Positions 8,566 to 19,209 are shown, counted from the stretch's first letter. The stretch is 63,756 nucleotides of DNA from Cyanobium sp. T1B-Tous (GCF_024345475.1 NZ_JAGQBE010000006.1:1-63756), one strand, 5' to 3'. Numbers and translations: made by a program. Notes: generated from the letters alone by a model not told the origin.

Positions 8566-9390
8566 TTAGCCGAAACGGCCGCTCACGTAATCCTGGGTGG
8601 CCTGCTGGCCCGGCGCATTGAAGATGCGTTCGGTGTCATTGAACTCCACCAGATAACCCACCTTGCCGGTGCCACCCTCAACGGCTTCAGCGTTGAAAAA
8701 TGCCGTTTGATCGGCGACGCGAACAGCCTGCTGCATGTTGTGGGTCACGATGATGATCGTGTAGCTCCGCTTGAGCTCGTGCATCGTTTCCTCGATCTTC
8801 AGGGTGGAGATTGGATCGAGGGCTGAGCACGGCTCGTCCATCAAAATCACCTCCGGCTCCGTGGCGATGGCCCGGGCAATGCAGAGGCGCTGCTGCTGAC
8901 CACCCGAGAGGGCAAAGCCGCTCTCACGCAGCTTGTCCTTGCACTCGTCCCACACGGCGGCCTTGCGCAGCGAGCGCTCCACCAGTTCGTCCATGTCCCC
9001 TTTGAAGCCGTTGATGCGAGCCCCAAAGGCGATGTTTTCGTAGATCGTTTTGGGGAAGGGGTTGGGTTTCTGAAACACCATGCCGATGCGGCGTCGCACT
9101 TCCACCGGATCCACCCGGGGGTCGTAGAGGTCGTGCCCGTCAAACACCACCCGGCCCTTGAGCTTGCACCCTGGAATCAGGTCGTTCATGCGGTTCAGGG
9201 CGCGCAGAACCGTTGATTTGCCACAGCCCGAAGGTCCGATGAAGGCCGTCACCCGCCCCCGGGGAATGTCCATGAAGACATTTTTGACCGCTTCAAACTT
9301 GCCGTAGGAGATGGTGACGTTCTGCAGGGACATGCAGGCATCAACCGTGGCGCTGTTGTCGGCCGACGTTTGGTAAAGGCTGCTGGTCAT
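8566..9390 (-). CDS. pstB: Phosphate ABC transporter ATP-binding protein PstB
   Basis: The ATPase of the high-affinity phosphate importer PstSCAB. The 274-residue protein has Walker [10 protein letters not shown] (residues 52-60), the ABC signature [14 protein letters not shown], Walker B VILMDEP and the H-loop histidine in VTHNMQQ. MTSSLYQ at 9390 is the likely start; an upstream in-frame extension overlaps pstA and is not conserved. It is the last gene of pstC-pstA-pstB. Confidence 0.97.
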   Translation of the reverse strand: MTSSLYQTSADNSATVDACMSLQNVTISYGKFEAVKNVFMDIPRGRVTAFIGPSGCGKSTVLRALNRMNDLIPGCKLKGRVVFDGHDLYDPRVDPVEVRRRIGMVFQKPNPFPKTIYENIAFGARINGFKGDMDELVERSLRKAAVWDECKDKLRESGFALSGGQQQRLCIARAIATEPEVILMDEPCSALDPISTLKIEETMHELKRSYTIIIVTHNMQQAVRVADQTAFFNAEAVEGGTGKVGYLVEFNDTERIFNAPGQQATQDYVSGRFG

Positions 9391-9430
9391 GGGTCTGAAG
9401 GGGAGGAGGGGAGGCGGTGTGAAATGGCGT

Positions 9431-10345
9431 TCAGACTTTGGCCATCCGGCTGATCCAGCGTGCCAGCAGATTGGCACCGAGGATCATCATGACCAACACA
9501 AAGGAAGCAGCCCAGGCCAGGGCGTTCTGGACCTCATACGGCATGATCGCGAAGTTGAAGATCAGCACCGACATGGTGGCGATCGGGCTGAACACTCCCT
9601 CCGGCCAGAAGGGGGAGAACAGGGCGGTGAAAATCAGGGGAGCGGTTTCCCCCGCGGCCCTGGCGATGGCGAGCACCACCCCGGTGGCGATCGGGGTGAA
9701 GGCGGAGGGCAGGGTGATGCGCGTCACGGTCACAAACTTCGACGCGCCCACCCCATAGGCCCCCCAGCGCAGTTCCTGAGGCACGAGCTTCAGGCCCTCA
9801 TCGGTGGTTTTGATCACCGTGGGCAGCATCAGCACGGCCAGGGCGATGCCACCGGCCAAGGCGCTATAGCTCTGATCGAAAAAGATGCGGGTCGTCACCA
9901 CGACGCCGTAGACAAACACGCCGGCGATGATCGAGGGCACACCGGCCAGCACGTCATTGCCGAAGCCCACAAATTGGGCAAACCACCCCCGACTCGAGTA
10001 CTCGCTGAGATAGACGCCCCCGCCCACACCCACGGGGATCGCGATCAGGGAGGCGATCAGGGTCACGAGGATGGTGCCGAGGATGGCATTGCCAATCCCG
10101 CCACCATCGAGGCCGGGGGGTGGGGGCAGCTGGGTCAGCAGGCCGAAGCTGACCAACCGGCCCCCCTGCACCAGCACGTGAGCCAGCACCAACACCAGGG
10201 GCAGCACGGCGATGGCCGCAAACACACCGGCGATGGTGGTGAAGAGCAGGTTGAAGCGGTTGCGCCGCAGGCTCGGGTCAAAGTGCAGCGGCCGCCTGTC
10301 GAAGAGGGCGCTGGTGGCGTAGGTGATCGGTGCCGGAGTCGCCAT
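9431..10345 (-). CDS. pstA: Phosphate ABC transporter permease PstA
   Basis: An inner-membrane permease of the PstSCAB importer, 304 residues with about six hydrophobic helices. The ABC-permease EAA-type loop lies near [20 protein letters not shown]. The ATG at 10345 leaves an 8-bp gap after pstC; a start at 10387 would overlap pstC by 34 bp and is less likely. The gap to pstB is 40 bp. Confidence 0.95.
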   Translation of the reverse strand: MATPAPITYATSALFDRRPLHFDPSLRRNRFNLLFTTIAGVFAAIAVLPLVLVLAHVLVQGGRLVSFGLLTQLPPPPGLDGGGIGNAILGTILVTLIASLIAIPVGVGGGVYLSEYSSRGWFAQFVGFGNDVLAGVPSIIAGVFVYGVVVTTRIFFDQSYSALAGGIALAVLMLPTVIKTTDEGLKLVPQELRWGAYGVGASKFVTVTRITLPSAFTPIATGVVLAIARAAGETAPLIFTALFSPFWPEGVFSPIATMSVLIFNFAIMPYEVQNALAWAASFVLVMMILGANLLARWISRMAKV

Positions 10346-10353
10346 GGGGAAGA

Positions 10354-11319
10354 TCAGTAACGCAGGCTTAGGCGACGCACGATCCATTGGGCGGCCACGT
10401 TCACTGAGAAGGTGAGCACCATCAGGATCAGGGCGGCATACATCAGAGCCGACACCTGGATGCCATCGGCTTCCCCGAATTGGTTGGCCAGCATGGAGGC
10501 GATCGTGTTGCCCGGAGCCAGCAGGGACAGGTCAAAGTTGAGGGCGTTGCCGATGATCATCGTCACGGCCATGGTTTCCCCCATGGCCCGGCCCAGAGCC
10601 AACATCACACCGCCGGTGATTGCCGAAATGGCCGCCGGCAGGATCACGCTGAAGATCGCCCCCCAGCGGGTGGTGCCCACCCCGTAGGCCCCCTGGCGCA
10701 GCTCGACCGGCACCTGGTTGAGGGCATCGCGGGCAATGGCCGTGATGATCGGCAACACCATCACCACCAGGATCAGGATCGCCGGCGCCATGCCGGGACC
10801 CTGGGGCACGGTGTTGAAGAAGGGACTCCAGCCCAGGAGGGTGTGGACCAGGTTGAGTGCAGGCCGGATCGCGGGTTCCATCACGAAGATGGCCCACAGG
10901 CCCAGCACCACGGAGGGAATCGCCGCCAGCAGCTCCACCATCAAACCGATGGCATCCCGCAGGGCGGTGGGGATCAGGTCTTCGGTGATGAAGATGGCCG
11001 TACCCACCCCGAGGGGGACGGCGATGAGCAGGGACAGCAAGGAGGTCACCAACGTGCCGTAGATGGCCACGAAGGCTCCGTACTGCTCGTTAACTGGGTC
11101 CCAATTGGAGGTGGTGAGGAAGTTCAGCCCGAAGGTGGCAATCGCCTCACGGGCTCCTTGGAACACCGTGAGAAAGATGCCCAGCAGCACGATGGCCACC
11201 GTGGAGGCCAGCAGCAGGGTGAGCTGCCGGAACCCGAGATCCACCAGCTTTTCCGCCGGCGGCCGGCGTCGCAGGGTGAACGCATCGGCGTTCAGGGCGG
11301 GGTTGGGATCCGTCGGCAT
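10354..11319 (-). CDS. pstC: Phosphate ABC transporter permease PstC
   Basis: A 321-residue permease partner of PstA with a cytoplasmic N-terminus and about six transmembrane helices. The EAA-type loop is near ELRQGAYGVGTTRWGAIFSV. It is the first gene of a pst operon that lacks pstS; in picocyanobacteria the binding protein is often encoded elsewhere. A candidate Pho box lies 78-96 bp upstream of the start. Confidence 0.96.
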   Translation of the reverse strand: MPTDPNPALNADAFTLRRRPPAEKLVDLGFRQLTLLLASTVAIVLLGIFLTVFQGAREAIATFGLNFLTTSNWDPVNEQYGAFVAIYGTLVTSLLSLLIAVPLGVGTAIFITEDLIPTALRDAIGLMVELLAAIPSVVLGLWAIFVMEPAIRPALNLVHTLLGWSPFFNTVPQGPGMAPAILILVVMVLPIITAIARDALNQVPVELRQGAYGVGTTRWGAIFSVILPAAISAITGGVMLALGRAMGETMAVTMIIGNALNFDLSLLAPGNTIASMLANQFGEADGIQVSALMYAALILMVLTFSVNVAAQWIVRRLSLRY

Positions 11320-11396
11320 GGGGGTGCGAGGCTTTGCATCGGTCAGCGCGGAGTTGGCCGATCCCTGCGAAATCTACGAACTGCCCCTCTCCGGGG

Positions 11397-11415
11397 CGTT
11401 TAAGTGGTGATTAAC
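11397..11415 (-). promoter_or_regulatory. Candidate Pho box upstream of pstC
   Basis: On the minus strand two 8-bp repeats, GTTAATCA and CTTAAACG, are separated by 3 bp, giving the 11-bp period of cyanobacterial SphR/PhoB sites (consensus PyTTAAPyPy(T/A)). A third, poor copy (GGCTTCCA) lies one period further upstream at 11419-11426. A -10-like TAGATT is at 11371-11376. Binding by SphR under phosphate limitation is inferred from position and pattern. Confidence 0.5.
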
Positions 11416-11519
11416 GTCTGGAAGCCCGGTAGTTTTGGGGCTCCACAGCGCGGGGCTACGCCAGCCGGTTTCATGGGTCGACGGGTTTCCTGGCTGCGGA
11501 CGTCATTGGGCGGGGACGC

Positions 11520-13640
11520 ATGTCCCGCATAGTCGGCATCGACCTGGGTACCACCAATTCGGTGGTGGCCGTGCTGGAGGGTGGCCGTCCCCAGGTGATC
11601 GCCAGCGCCGAGGGCGGCCGCACAACGCCGTCGGTGGTGGGCTTCAGCCGCGACCAGGAGTTGCTGGTGGGCCAGTTGGCTCGTCGCCAGCTGGTGCTGA
11701 ACCCCCGCAACACCTTCGCCAACCTCAAGCGCTTCGTGGGGCGGCAGTGGGATGAATTGGAAGAGGGCAGCCTGTCGGTGCCCTACACCGTGCGCGCCAA
11801 CGACCAGGGCAATGTGCGGGTGGTTTGCCCGGCTACGGAGCGGGAGTATGCCCCGGAAGAGCTGGTGGCCAGCATCCTGCGCAAGCTCGTCGACGACGCG
11901 TCCACCTACCTCGGTGAAGCGGTGGAGGCGGCGGTGATCACCGTACCCGCCTATTTCAACGACGCCCAGCGCCAGGCCACCCGCGACGCGGGCCGGCTGG
12001 CGGGGATCAGTGTGGAGCGCATCCTCAACGAGCCCACGGCGGCGGCCCTGGCCTACGGCTTCGACCGCAGCACCGTGAAGCGGGTGCTGGTGTTTGACCT
12101 GGGCGGCGGCACCTTTGATGTGTCCGTGCTGCGCATTGCCCAGGGGGTTTTTGACGTCAAGGCCACCAGCGGCGACACCCAGCTGGGCGGCAACGACTGG
12201 GATCGCCGCATCGTCGATTGGCTGGCCGACGGCTTCCAGCAGGAGCATGGCCTCGACCTCCGTCGCGACCGCCAGGCCCTGCAGCGCCTCACCGAGGCGG
12301 CGGAGAAGGCCAAGATCGAGCTGAGCGGCGTGCAGAGCACCCCCATCTCCCTGCCCTTCATTGCCACCGGTCCGGAGGGTCCCCTCCACCTCGAAACCAC
12401 CCTCGAGCGCCGGGTGTTCGAGGGGCTCTGCCCCGATCTCTTGGATCGGCTGCTGCGCCCGGTGCAGCGGGCCCTGCGGGATTCGGGCCTGGCGGCCGAC
12501 GACATCGATGACGTGGTGCTGGTGGGGGGCTCCACCCGCATGCCGATGGTGCAGGAGATGGTGCGCACCCTGATCCCCCTGGAGCCCTGCCAATCGGTGA
12601 ATCCCGATGAGGTGGTGGCGATCGGGGCGGCGGTGCAGGCCGGCATCCTCACCGGCGAGTTGCGGGATCTGATGCTCAACGACGTCACCCCCCTCTCGCT
12701 GGGTTTGGAGACGATCGGCGGCGTGATGAAGGTGCTGATCCCGCGCAACACCTCCATTCCGGTGCGCAAGAGCGACCTGTTCAGCACCTCCGAAGCCAAC
12801 CAGAGCTCCGTGGAGATCCATGTGCTGCAGGGGGAGCGGCAGATGGCGGCCGACAACAAGAGCCTGGGGCGTTTTCGCCTCTCTGGAATCCCGCCGGCTC
12901 CCCGCGGGGTGCCCCAGGTGCAGGTGTCCTTCGACATCGATGCCAACGGCTTGCTGCAGGTGTCGGCCACCGACCGCACCACCGGGCGGCAGCAGAGCGT
13001 CAGCATCCAGGGCGGCTCCAACCTCAGCGAGGAGGAGATCGCCAAGTTGATCGAGGAGGCGGAGCAGAAGGCCAGCGAAGACCGCCGCAAGCGCTCCGAG
13101 ATTGACCGCCGCAACCGGGCCCAGACCCTGGTGGCCCAGGCCGAGCGTCGCCTGCGCGATGCGGCCCTGGAGCTGGGGCCCTATGGCGCCGAGCGCCAGC
13201 AGCGCTCGGTGGAGATGGCCCTGCGCGATGTGCAGGATCTCCTGGCCGCCGACGACCTGGTGGAGCTGGAGTTGGCCGTGAGCCAGCTGCAGGAGGCCCT
13301 GTTCGGCCTCAACCGGCGGCTGCTGAGTGAGCGCAAGGCGGAGCAGGGCCCGCTGCAGGGTCTGAAGAACACCCTGGGCTCCCTCAAGGATGAGCTGTTT
13401 GCCGACGACGACTGGGATGACTGGAACCGCCCCGGCAGCGACCCCTGGGCCTCACCCCCCCCGCGCTACGACCGGGAGCCCGCCTATCGGGAACCCGCCT
13501 ACCGCGAGCCCTCTTATCGCGAACCTGCCTATCGCGACTCCCCTTATCGCGACTCCCCCTATCGTGATCCAGAGCCGGCCCTGCCGCAGCGACGTCCCCG
13601 TGTGGATGACGACCCCTGGGGGGATGGGGCCTACCGGTGA
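11520..13640 (+). CDS. dnaK: DnaK-type Hsp70 chaperone with repeat-rich C-terminal tail
   Basis: A 706-residue Hsp70, about 70 residues longer than E. coli DnaK. The nucleotide-binding domain shows [10 protein letters not shown]-type phosphate loop 1 ([13 protein letters not shown]), [12 protein letters not shown], and [13 protein letters not shown]. The substrate-binding domain follows from about residue 390. The C-terminus has an acidic [12 protein letters not shown] segment, then seven tandem pentapeptides ([10 protein letters not shown] types), and no EEVD-like end. Cyanobacteria carry several DnaK paralogues, and the long divergent tail points to DnaK1 or another non-DnaK2 type. Its stop overlaps the next start (GTGA), so it is coupled to a J protein. 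Confidence 0.95.
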   Translation: MSRIVGIDLGTTNSVVAVLEGGRPQVIASAEGGRTTPSVVGFSRDQELLVGQLARRQLVLNPRNTFANLKRFVGRQWDELEEGSLSVPYTVRANDQGNVRVVCPATEREYAPEELVASILRKLVDDASTYLGEAVEAAVITVPAYFNDAQRQATRDAGRLAGISVERILNEPTAAALAYGFDRSTVKRVLVFDLGGGTFDVSVLRIAQGVFDVKATSGDTQLGGNDWDRRIVDWLADGFQQEHGLDLRRDRQALQRLTEAAEKAKIELSGVQSTPISLPFIATGPEGPLHLETTLERRVFEGLCPDLLDRLLRPVQRALRDSGLAADDIDDVVLVGGSTRMPMVQEMVRTLIPLEPCQSVNPDEVVAIGAAVQAGILTGELRDLMLNDVTPLSLGLETIGGVMKVLIPRNTSIPVRKSDLFSTSEANQSSVEIHVLQGERQMAADNKSLGRFRLSGIPPAPRGVPQVQVSFDIDANGLLQVSATDRTTGRQQSVSIQGGSNLSEEEIAKLIEEAEQKASEDRRKRSEIDRRNRAQTLVAQAERRLRDAALELGPYGAERQQRSVEMALRDVQDLLAADDLVELELAVSQLQEALFGLNRRLLSERKAEQGPLQGLKNTLGSLKDELFADDDWDDWNRPGSDPWASPPPRYDREPAYREPAYREPSYREPAYRDSPYRDSPYRDPEPALPQRRPRVDDDPWGDGAYR
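13473..13577 (+). repeat. 15-bp tandem repeat coding the DnaK tail
   Basis: Seven in-frame copies of a 15-bp unit encode [30 protein letters not shown] and RDPEP. The copies differ mostly at third positions, so the array is not a very recent expansion. It would form a charged, tyrosine-rich, disordered tail. Confidence 0.9.
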
Positions 13641-14593
13641 CGCGTAGCCCTGCTGCCCCGCCCGACTACTGGTCGGTGCTGGGCCTCGAGCCCGGTGCCG
13701 ATGCCAGCAGCCTCAAACGGGCGTTCCGCGGCCAGGCCCGGCGCTGGCATCCCGACCTCAACGGCAACGACCCCCTGGCCGAGGAGCGGTTCAAGCTGGT
13801 GAACGAGGCCTACGCGGTGCTCTCGGATCCGCGGCGGCGCCAGGCCTGGGAGGCGGGTGGAGCCGGTTCGGGGACCGCTGCTTCCGAGCCCCAGGATCCC
13901 TTTGCCACGGGCTTTCCAGACTTCGAGGATTACCTCGACGCCCTCTTGGGGGATCGCCGCCGCCCGCGCCGCGCCGCCGCCGCCGACGGGTTCGAGGCCG
14001 AGCGCGATCCTGTGCCTCCCGACGAGCCCCAACCGCCGCGGCAGGCTTCGGGTTCGGTGACCGCTTCCCCGCCGCCACCGCCGCCGGTGCAGGCCTCCAG
14101 CGACCAGGAGAGCCTGGTGGAGCTCACCCCCGAGCAGGCGCTGCAGGGGGAGCGGGTGGAGTTGGAGTTGGCCGATGGCACGGCGGTGGAGGTGTGGACC
14201 CCGCCGCTAGCTGGCGACGGTTGGCGCCTCCGGCTCGCCGGCGTGACCCCCGGGGGTGGCGACCATTTCCTCCAGTTGCGCGTGCGAACGGAGGAGGGGC
14301 TGCGCATTGATGGTCTACGGGTGCTCTATCCGCTCGAACTCACCCCCGCCGAGGCGGCCTTGGGCTGCCAGGTGGTGGTGCCGACCCTGCGGGGCGCAGT
14401 GAAGCTGCGGGTGCCGCCGGGCTCCTCCAGTGGCCGTCTCCTGCGGCTGCGGGGTCGGGGCCAGGAGTGGGGCGAGCTGCGCGGCGACCAGTTGGTGGAG
14501 GTGCGGATCGTGGTGCCCGAGCAGCTCGACGAGGCCGAGGCCGCCCTGTATCGCCGCCTTCAGGAGCTGGCCAACGATCCCGACCGCCCGTAA
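13637..14593 (+). CDS. DnaJ-class co-chaperone (type II, no zinc finger)
   Basis: A 318-residue J protein. The J domain spans about residues 9-75 with the HPD motif at 38-40, which stimulates Hsp70 ATPase. It lacks the Cys-rich zinc domain and goes through a proline-rich linker to two beta-sandwich substrate-binding domains (from about residue 155), like CbpA/type II DnaJ. The GTG start overlaps the dnaK stop by 4 bp, so this J protein is probably the dedicated partner of the adjacent DnaK. Confidence 0.92.
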   Translation: MTRSPAAPPDYWSVLGLEPGADASSLKRAFRGQARRWHPDLNGNDPLAEERFKLVNEAYAVLSDPRRRQAWEAGGAGSGTAASEPQDPFATGFPDFEDYLDALLGDRRRPRRAAAADGFEAERDPVPPDEPQPPRQASGSVTASPPPPPPVQASSDQESLVELTPEQALQGERVELELADGTAVEVWTPPLAGDGWRLRLAGVTPGGGDHFLQLRVRTEEGLRIDGLRVLYPLELTPAEAALGCQVVVPTLRGAVKLRVPPGSSSGRLLRLRGRGQEWGELRGDQLVEVRIVVPEQLDEAEAALYRRLQELANDPDRP

Positions 14594-14609
14594 GCCCGAC
14601 CGCCCGTAA
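14579..14609 (+). repeat. Short tandem duplication across the dnaJ stop codon
   Basis: The 15-bp sequence CCCGACCGCCCGTAA occurs twice with a 16-bp period. The first copy contains the last codons and stop of the J-protein gene; the second lies in the 3' untranslated part and repeats the stop. It looks like a local slippage duplication. Confidence 0.85.
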
Positions 14610-14664
14610 CCCCGCGGGCCTGCACCGGTGACACACTGAGTGGCCCCGCCCTTTGCCGCGATCC

Positions 14665-15081
14665 ATGCCGGTGCATGTGCTGCTCTTTGATGCCGGAAGC
14701 GACCAGGAAGGCATCCATTCGCTGGAGCTCAATGGCCGCACCGTGGTGCTCCTGTTTGAGGATCGCGATGACGCGGAGCGCTACGCCGGCCTGCTGGAGG
14801 CCCAGGACTTCCCCGTGCCGACCGTCGAACCCCTCGACCGCGAGGAGATGGAACTCTTCTGCAGCCAGGCGGGTTACGAGGCCCGCTTCGTGCCCGCCGG
14901 CTTCCTGCCCCAGAGCGCCGAAGATCGGCTGTTGATTGCCCCGCCTGAACGCAACATGGATGTGGCCAACTGGCAGGAGCAGCAGGCCGCCGAGGCCGCA
15001 GCGGCGGGCCAGGCCGAGCCGATCAGCTCCGGGGATCCCAGCCTGGAGGCCTTTCGTCGCCAGTTGGAGGGCCTGCTGTGA
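14665..15081 (+). CDS. DUF3110 family protein
   Basis: A 138-residue conserved cyanobacterial and plastid protein of unknown function. The N-terminal half (MPVHVLLFDAG, VVLLFEDRDDAERYAGLLEAQDFP) matches the DUF3110 pattern; the tail is Ala/Glu-rich. No membrane segment is seen. ATG 14665 is preferred to an upstream TTG at 14653, based on the family N-terminus. It overlaps murQ by 4 bp (GTGA), suggesting cotranslation, though no functional link is known. Confidence 0.85.
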   Translation: MPVHVLLFDAGSDQEGIHSLELNGRTVVLLFEDRDDAERYAGLLEAQDFPVPTVEPLDREEMELFCSQAGYEARFVPAGFLPQSAEDRLLIAPPERNMDVANWQEQQAAEAAAAGQAEPISSGDPSLEAFRRQLEGLL

Positions 15082-16037
15082 GTGGCTCCCTGCCGGGCGC
15101 CGACCGCGGCCACCTGCTCACCGAACAGGCCAATCCCCTCAGCGAGCGGCTCGACCAGCTGCCCACTGACCAGCTGGTGGCCCTGTTCTGTGCCAACGAC
15201 CTGGAGCCCCAACGGGCCCTGGAGCGGGCCGCCCCAGCCCTGGCCGCTGCCGTGGATGCCATTGCGGCACGGCTGGGTGCGGGCGGGCGCCTCTTCTATC
15301 TCGGAGCCGGCACCTCCGGGCGCCTCGGGGTGCTGGATGCGGCGGAATGCCCGCCCACCTTCTGCACCCCACCGGAGCTGGTGCAGGGCGTGCTGGCGGG
15401 CGGAGCCCCGGCCCTGCTGCGCAGTTCCGAGGGCCTGGAGGATCTGGCTGATGCCGGCCAACGGGATCTCGAGGAGCGGGGCTTTGGCCCCGGGGATTGC
15501 CTGGTGGGCATCGCCGCCGGCGGCACCACCCCCTATGTGCTGGGCGGCCTGCAGCATGCGCGCTCCATTGGCGCCCTGGCCATTGCCCTGGCCTGCGTGT
15601 CCGCAGACCAGGTGCCGATGCCCTGCGACATCGACATCCGCCTGCTCACGGGCCCGGAGCTGGTGGCCGGCTCCACCCGGCTCAAGGCCGGCACGGCCAC
15701 CAAGATGGCCCTCAACCTGCTCTCCACCGGCGTGATGGTGCGCCTGGGCAAGGTGCACGGCAACCGCATGGTGGATGTGGCCGTCACCAACACCAAGCTC
15801 GAAGATCGGGCCCTGCGGATCCTGCGCGACCTGGCTGGCGTGAGCCGCGAGCGGGGCCGTGAGCTGCTGCAGCAGAGCGGCGGTTCGGTGAAGTTGGCCC
15901 TGTTGATGGCCGCCTCAGGCATGGAGCTGGACGCGGCCCGTGCCCATCTCGCCCGCCATGGTCCCCGGCTGCGGGTGGCCCTGGAGGCCTGTGGCGCCGA
16001 GCTCACCGGGCTGGTTCAGCCGCAGGGCCCCCAGTAG
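15078..16037 (+). CDS. murQ: N-acetylmuramic acid 6-phosphate etherase
   Basis: MurQ cleaves the lactyl ether of MurNAc-6-phosphate to give GlcNAc-6-phosphate and D-lactate in peptidoglycan recycling. The 319-residue protein shows the SIS-domain motif GAGTSGRLGVLDAAECPPTF with the catalytic-region glutamate, AAGGTTPYVLGG, and the KAGTATKMALN region. The GTG start overlaps the DUF3110 stop. Its 3' end overlaps the convergent mtnP by 22 bp. Confidence 0.95.
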   Translation: MSGSLPGADRGHLLTEQANPLSERLDQLPTDQLVALFCANDLEPQRALERAAPALAAAVDAIAARLGAGGRLFYLGAGTSGRLGVLDAAECPPTFCTPPELVQGVLAGGAPALLRSSEGLEDLADAGQRDLEERGFGPGDCLVGIAAGGTTPYVLGGLQHARSIGALAIALACVSADQVPMPCDIDIRLLTGPELVAGSTRLKAGTATKMALNLLSTGVMVRLGKVHGNRMVDVAVTNTKLEDRALRILRDLAGVSRERGRELLQQSGGSVKLALLMAASGMELDAARAHLARHGPRLRVALEACGAELTGLVQPQGPQ

Positions 16038-16939
16038 GGCGCCGTGAACAGGTCGACCTTGCGACGGGTGGCCGCGGGCACCTGATCCTTGGGTGTCATC
16101 AGGGCATGGCGCAGGGCGTGGTGGGCGCTGCTGGTGGGGCGCTGGGCGGCCACCCGCTCCGCCGCCACCCGCACGATCTGCTTGGCGAGGTCGGCGTTGG
16201 CATGGAGGTTGGCGATCACCATCTCCACCGTCACCGAGGCATGTTCCTGGTGCCAGCAGTCGTAGTCGGTCACCATCGCCAGGGTGGCGTAGGCGATTTC
16301 CGCTTCCCGGGCCAGCCGCGCTTCGGTGTGGTTGGTCATGCCGATCACGCTGCAGCCCCAGGAGCGGTAGAGCTCCGATTCCGCCCGCGTCGAGAAGGCC
16401 GGCCCCTCCATGCAGAGGTAGGTGCCGCCGCGGTGCAGCTGGCGCCCTGCGGGCATCAGGCTTTCGCCCACGTCGGCCAACAGCCGGCTCAGGGCCGGAC
16501 AGAAGGGATCGCCAAAGGTCACGTGGGCCACCAGCCCCTCCCCAAACAGGGTCAGGGGCCGCTGGTGGGTGCGGTCGATGAACTGATCAGGCACCACCAT
16601 GTCGAGGGGCCGGCACTGCTCCTGCAGGGATCCCACCGCCGAGAGGGAGAGGATCCAGCGCACGCCCAGGGAGCGCAGGGCCCAGAGGTTGGCCCGGTAG
16701 GGCACTTCCGTGGGTGTGTGGCTGTGATGGCGGCCGTGGCGGGCCAGGAACACCACCTCCAGGTCGCCGATGCGTCCCAGCCGCAGGCTGTCGGAGGGTG
16801 CGCCGTAGGGCGTGTCGATGGTCAGCTCCTGCACGTCCTCCAGGCCCTCCATGGCGTACAGGCCGCTGCCCCCCAGGATTCCCAGCCGGGCCCGGCTCAG
16901 ATCGATGCCGGGGGCGGAGTCGGGGGTGGAGCTGCTCAT
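16016..16939 (-). CDS. mtnP: S-methyl-5'-thioadenosine phosphorylase
   Basis: It splits methylthioadenosine with phosphate into adenine and methylthioribose-1-phosphate, the first step of methionine salvage. The 307-residue protein has the phosphate-binding [22 protein letters not shown], and the substrate loop [15 protein letters not shown] typical of the MTAP/PNP family. MSSSTPD at 16939 is chosen as start because conserved sequence begins shortly after. It overlaps murQ tail to tail. Confidence 0.94.
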   Translation of the reverse strand: MSSSTPDSAPGIDLSRARLGILGGSGLYAMEGLEDVQELTIDTPYGAPSDSLRLGRIGDLEVVFLARHGRHHSHTPTEVPYRANLWALRSLGVRWILSLSAVGSLQEQCRPLDMVVPDQFIDRTHQRPLTLFGEGLVAHVTFGDPFCPALSRLLADVGESLMPAGRQLHRGGTYLCMEGPAFSTRAESELYRSWGCSVIGMTNHTEARLAREAEIAYATLAMVTDYDCWHQEHASVTVEMVIANLHANADLAKQIVRVAAERVAAQRPTSSAHHALRHALMTPKDQVPAATRRKVDLFTAPYWGPCG

Positions 16940-17066
16940 CGGCGAGGGGGCTGGCGACGGGGCGTTGGGAGGGTGGATCCGGCTGGATCGGACCCCATTC
17001 TCAACATGCGACTTCAGCCGCAGCCCCCCGCCAACCCCATACAGTCGCCTTTTATCCCCTGTGCCC

Positions 17067-17507
17067 GTGACCAAAGCCCTGATGGAGACCGATGCCGGCA
17101 CCATCGAACTCGAGCTGTTCGAGGCCGATGCGCCCAACACCGTGGCCAACTTCACCAAGCTCGCCAAGGAGGGCTTCTATGACGGCCTGGCCTTCCATCG
17201 CGTGATCCCGGGCTTCATGGCCCAGGGCGGCTGCCCCAACAGCCGTGAAGGCTCCCGTGGCATGGCCGGCACCGGTGGCCCCGGTTACCAGATCGACTGC
17301 GAAATCAACCGCCAGAAGCACCAGGCGGGCACCCTGGCCATGGCCCACGCCGGCAAGAACACCGGGGGCTCGCAGTTCTACATCTGCCACGAGGCCCAGC
17401 CCCACCTCGATGGGGTCCACACCGTGTTCGGACTCACCGGCAACATGGACGTGGTGCAAGCCCTCAAGAACGGCAGCCGCATCACCAAGGTCACCATCGT
17501 CGCCTGA
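17067..17507 (+). CDS. Cyclophilin-type peptidyl-prolyl cis-trans isomerase
   Basis: A small cytosolic cyclophilin of about 146 residues that catalyses proline isomerisation. Active-site motifs are [27 protein letters not shown] and [10 protein letters not shown]. No signal peptide is seen. Three in-frame starts are close together: GTG 17061, GTG 17067 and ATG 17082. GTG 17067 is a compromise, as related proteins begin with TKAL. It is divergent from mtnP. Confidence 0.93.
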   Translation: MTKALMETDAGTIELELFEADAPNTVANFTKLAKEGFYDGLAFHRVIPGFMAQGGCPNSREGSRGMAGTGGPGYQIDCEINRQKHQAGTLAMAHAGKNTGGSQFYICHEAQPHLDGVHTVFGLTGNMDVVQALKNGSRITKVTIVA

Positions 17508-17538
17508 GTGAGCGCCGCCCCTGTGAGCGCCGCCTGAG

Positions 17539-19209
17539 TCAGCGCCAGACCAGAAAGGCTCCGGGTTGCAGGGTCAACAGGCTCGTCAACCCGGCTTCCT
17601 GGACCGCCCCCAGCTCGGCGAGGGGGCGCTGTTCCGGCTCCAGGTTGGCGCTGGGGTGGCTGCTGCGCTGGGTGTCCGGTGCCAACAGCAAGCTCAAGCG
17701 GCTGGTCTGGGGCCAGCCGGCCATCAGGGCCAGGGCCGCCCCCACGGCCCCCACGCCTCCGCTGGCCTGATCAAGGCCCCCGAGCACCACGGCGAGCTGG
17801 GGTTGGTTGAGCAGGGCCAGCAGGCGGGGATGGTCCTCCCGTTCCACCTGCAGGCCCTGGCCGGTGGCCCAGCTGCCGAGGTGATCCAGCTCGTCTCCAG
17901 CCGGCGTGCCGTGCCAGGCCAGCACCGCTGTCGGTCCGCCGATCGGGCAGGACGGCCCATCCCCCATCAGGTGGCCGAGCTTGATGCGTTTGGTCTGCAG
18001 GTAGGCGGCGTTGTGGCTGCCGGCATCCATCACCAGCGGCACCCGGTCTTCCACCTGGAGCCCGTAGCCCCCCAGGCCGGCGATCTTGCGCGGGTTGTTG
18101 GTGATCAGCCGCAGCCGTTGCACGCCCAGGTCGCTCAGGATCTGGGCCCCCACGCCGTAGTTACGCAGGTCGGCGGCAAAGCCGAGGCGCTCATTGGCCT
18201 CCACCGTGTCGAGGCCCGTGTCCTGGAGGGAATAGGCCTTGAGTTTGTTGATCAGGCCGATGCCGCGGCCCTCCTGGCGCAGATACACCACCACCCCTTC
18301 CCCGGCCGCTTCGATCATGCGCAGGGCCGCCTCCAGCTGGGGGCGGCAGTCGCAGCGCAGGGAACCGAAGGCATCGCCGGTGAGGCACTCGCTGTGCACC
18401 CGCACCAGCAGCGGCGCGCTGGCCCGATCCAGCTGGCCCTTGACGATGGCGACGTGCTCGCTGCCATCGAGCTCGTTGCGGTAGCCGATGGCGCGGAAGT
18501 CCCCGAAGGCGCTGGGCAGGCTGGCCTCCGCCTGGCGGCGCACGAAGCGCTCCGTGTCGAGGCGATAGCGGATCAGATCGGCGATGTTGATCAGCCGTAG
18601 TCCGTGACGCTGGGCGTAGGCCGCGAGCTGGGGCAGCCGGGCCATCGACCCATCGCTGTTCTGGATCTCGCAGATCACGCCGGCGGGATAGAGGCCAGCC
18701 AGGCGGGCCAGGTCAACGGCGGCCTCCGTGTGGCCCGCCCGCTTCAGCACCCCGCCCTGCCGGGCCCGCAGCGGAAAAATGTGGCCGGGCCGGCGCAGAT
18801 CGGCCGGGCGGCTGGCCGGGTGAATGGCCACCTGGATGGTGCGGGCCCGGTCCTCGGCGGAGATGCCGGTGCTCACGCCGTTTTCGGGGCCCGCATCCAC
18901 GCTCACCGTGAAGGCGGTCTGGTTGCTGTCGGTGTTGCGATCCACCATCAGTGGCAGATCCAGGGCATCCAGCCGCTCACCCTCCATCGCCAGGCAGATC
19001 AGGCCGCGGGCCTCGATGGCCATGAAGTTGATCTGCTCGGGCGTGGCGAACTGGGCCGCGCAGATCAGATCGCCCTCATTTTCCCGGTTCTCGTCGTCGA
19101 CCACCACAATCGACTCGCCGTTGCGGATCGCCGCCAGGGCGTCGGCAATCGAATCAAACCGGATGCCGGGCTCCTGGGAGGGGAGGGGCTGGTCGCGCAG
19201 GAGGGTCAA
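17539..19209 (-). CDS. ribBA: Bifunctional DHBP synthase / GTP cyclohydrolase II
   Basis: A riboflavin synthesis enzyme. The N-terminal RibB domain (to about residue 200) makes dihydroxybutanone phosphate, with [12 protein letters not shown] as its metal and substrate motif. The RibA domain opens the GTP imidazole ring, with zinc ligands in [14 protein letters not shown] and the RQEGRGIGL loop. About 150 extra residues follow the RibA core, as in other picocyanobacterial RibBA. No good ATG exists: TTG 19209 leaves room for the argC promoter, whereas ATG 19290 would overlap the argC start. The 5' end is uncertain. Confidence 0.93.
   Translation of the reverse strand: MTLLRDQPLPSQEPGIRFDSIADALAAIRNGESIVVVDDENRENEGDLICAAQFATPEQINFMAIEARGLICLAMEGERLDALDLPLMVDRNTDSNQTAFTVSVDAGPENGVSTGISAEDRARTIQVAIHPASRPADLRRPGHIFPLRARQGGVLKRAGHTEAAVDLARLAGLYPAGVICEIQNSDGSMARLPQLAAYAQRHGLRLINIADLIRYRLDTERFVRRQAEASLPSAFGDFRAIGYRNELDGSEHVAIVKGQLDRASAPLLVRVHSECLTGDAFGSLRCDCRPQLEAALRMIEAAGEGVVVYLRQEGRGIGLINKLKAYSLQDTGLDTVEANERLGFAADLRNYGVGAQILSDLGVQRLRLITNNPRKIAGLGGYGLQVEDRVPLVMDAGSHNAAYLQTKRIKLGHLMGDGPSCPIGGPTAVLAWHGTPAGDELDHLGSWATGQGLQVEREDHPRLLALLNQPQLAVVLGGLDQASGGVGAVGAALALMAGWPQTSRLSLLLAPDTQRSSHPSANLEPEQRPLAELGAVQEAGLTSLLTLQPGAFLVWR

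Noticed and set aside
11400-12821. 473-aa open frame antisense to dnaK
   Set aside because: Long antisense frames are common opposite high-GC genes and opposite hsp70 in particular. The product is His/Gln/Gly-rich without any domain, and DnaK on the plus strand is certain.
13473-13577. Regular repeats considered as a CRISPR array
   Set aside because: The units are 15 bp, contiguous with no spacers, and lie in frame inside dnaK, so they are coding tandem repeats.
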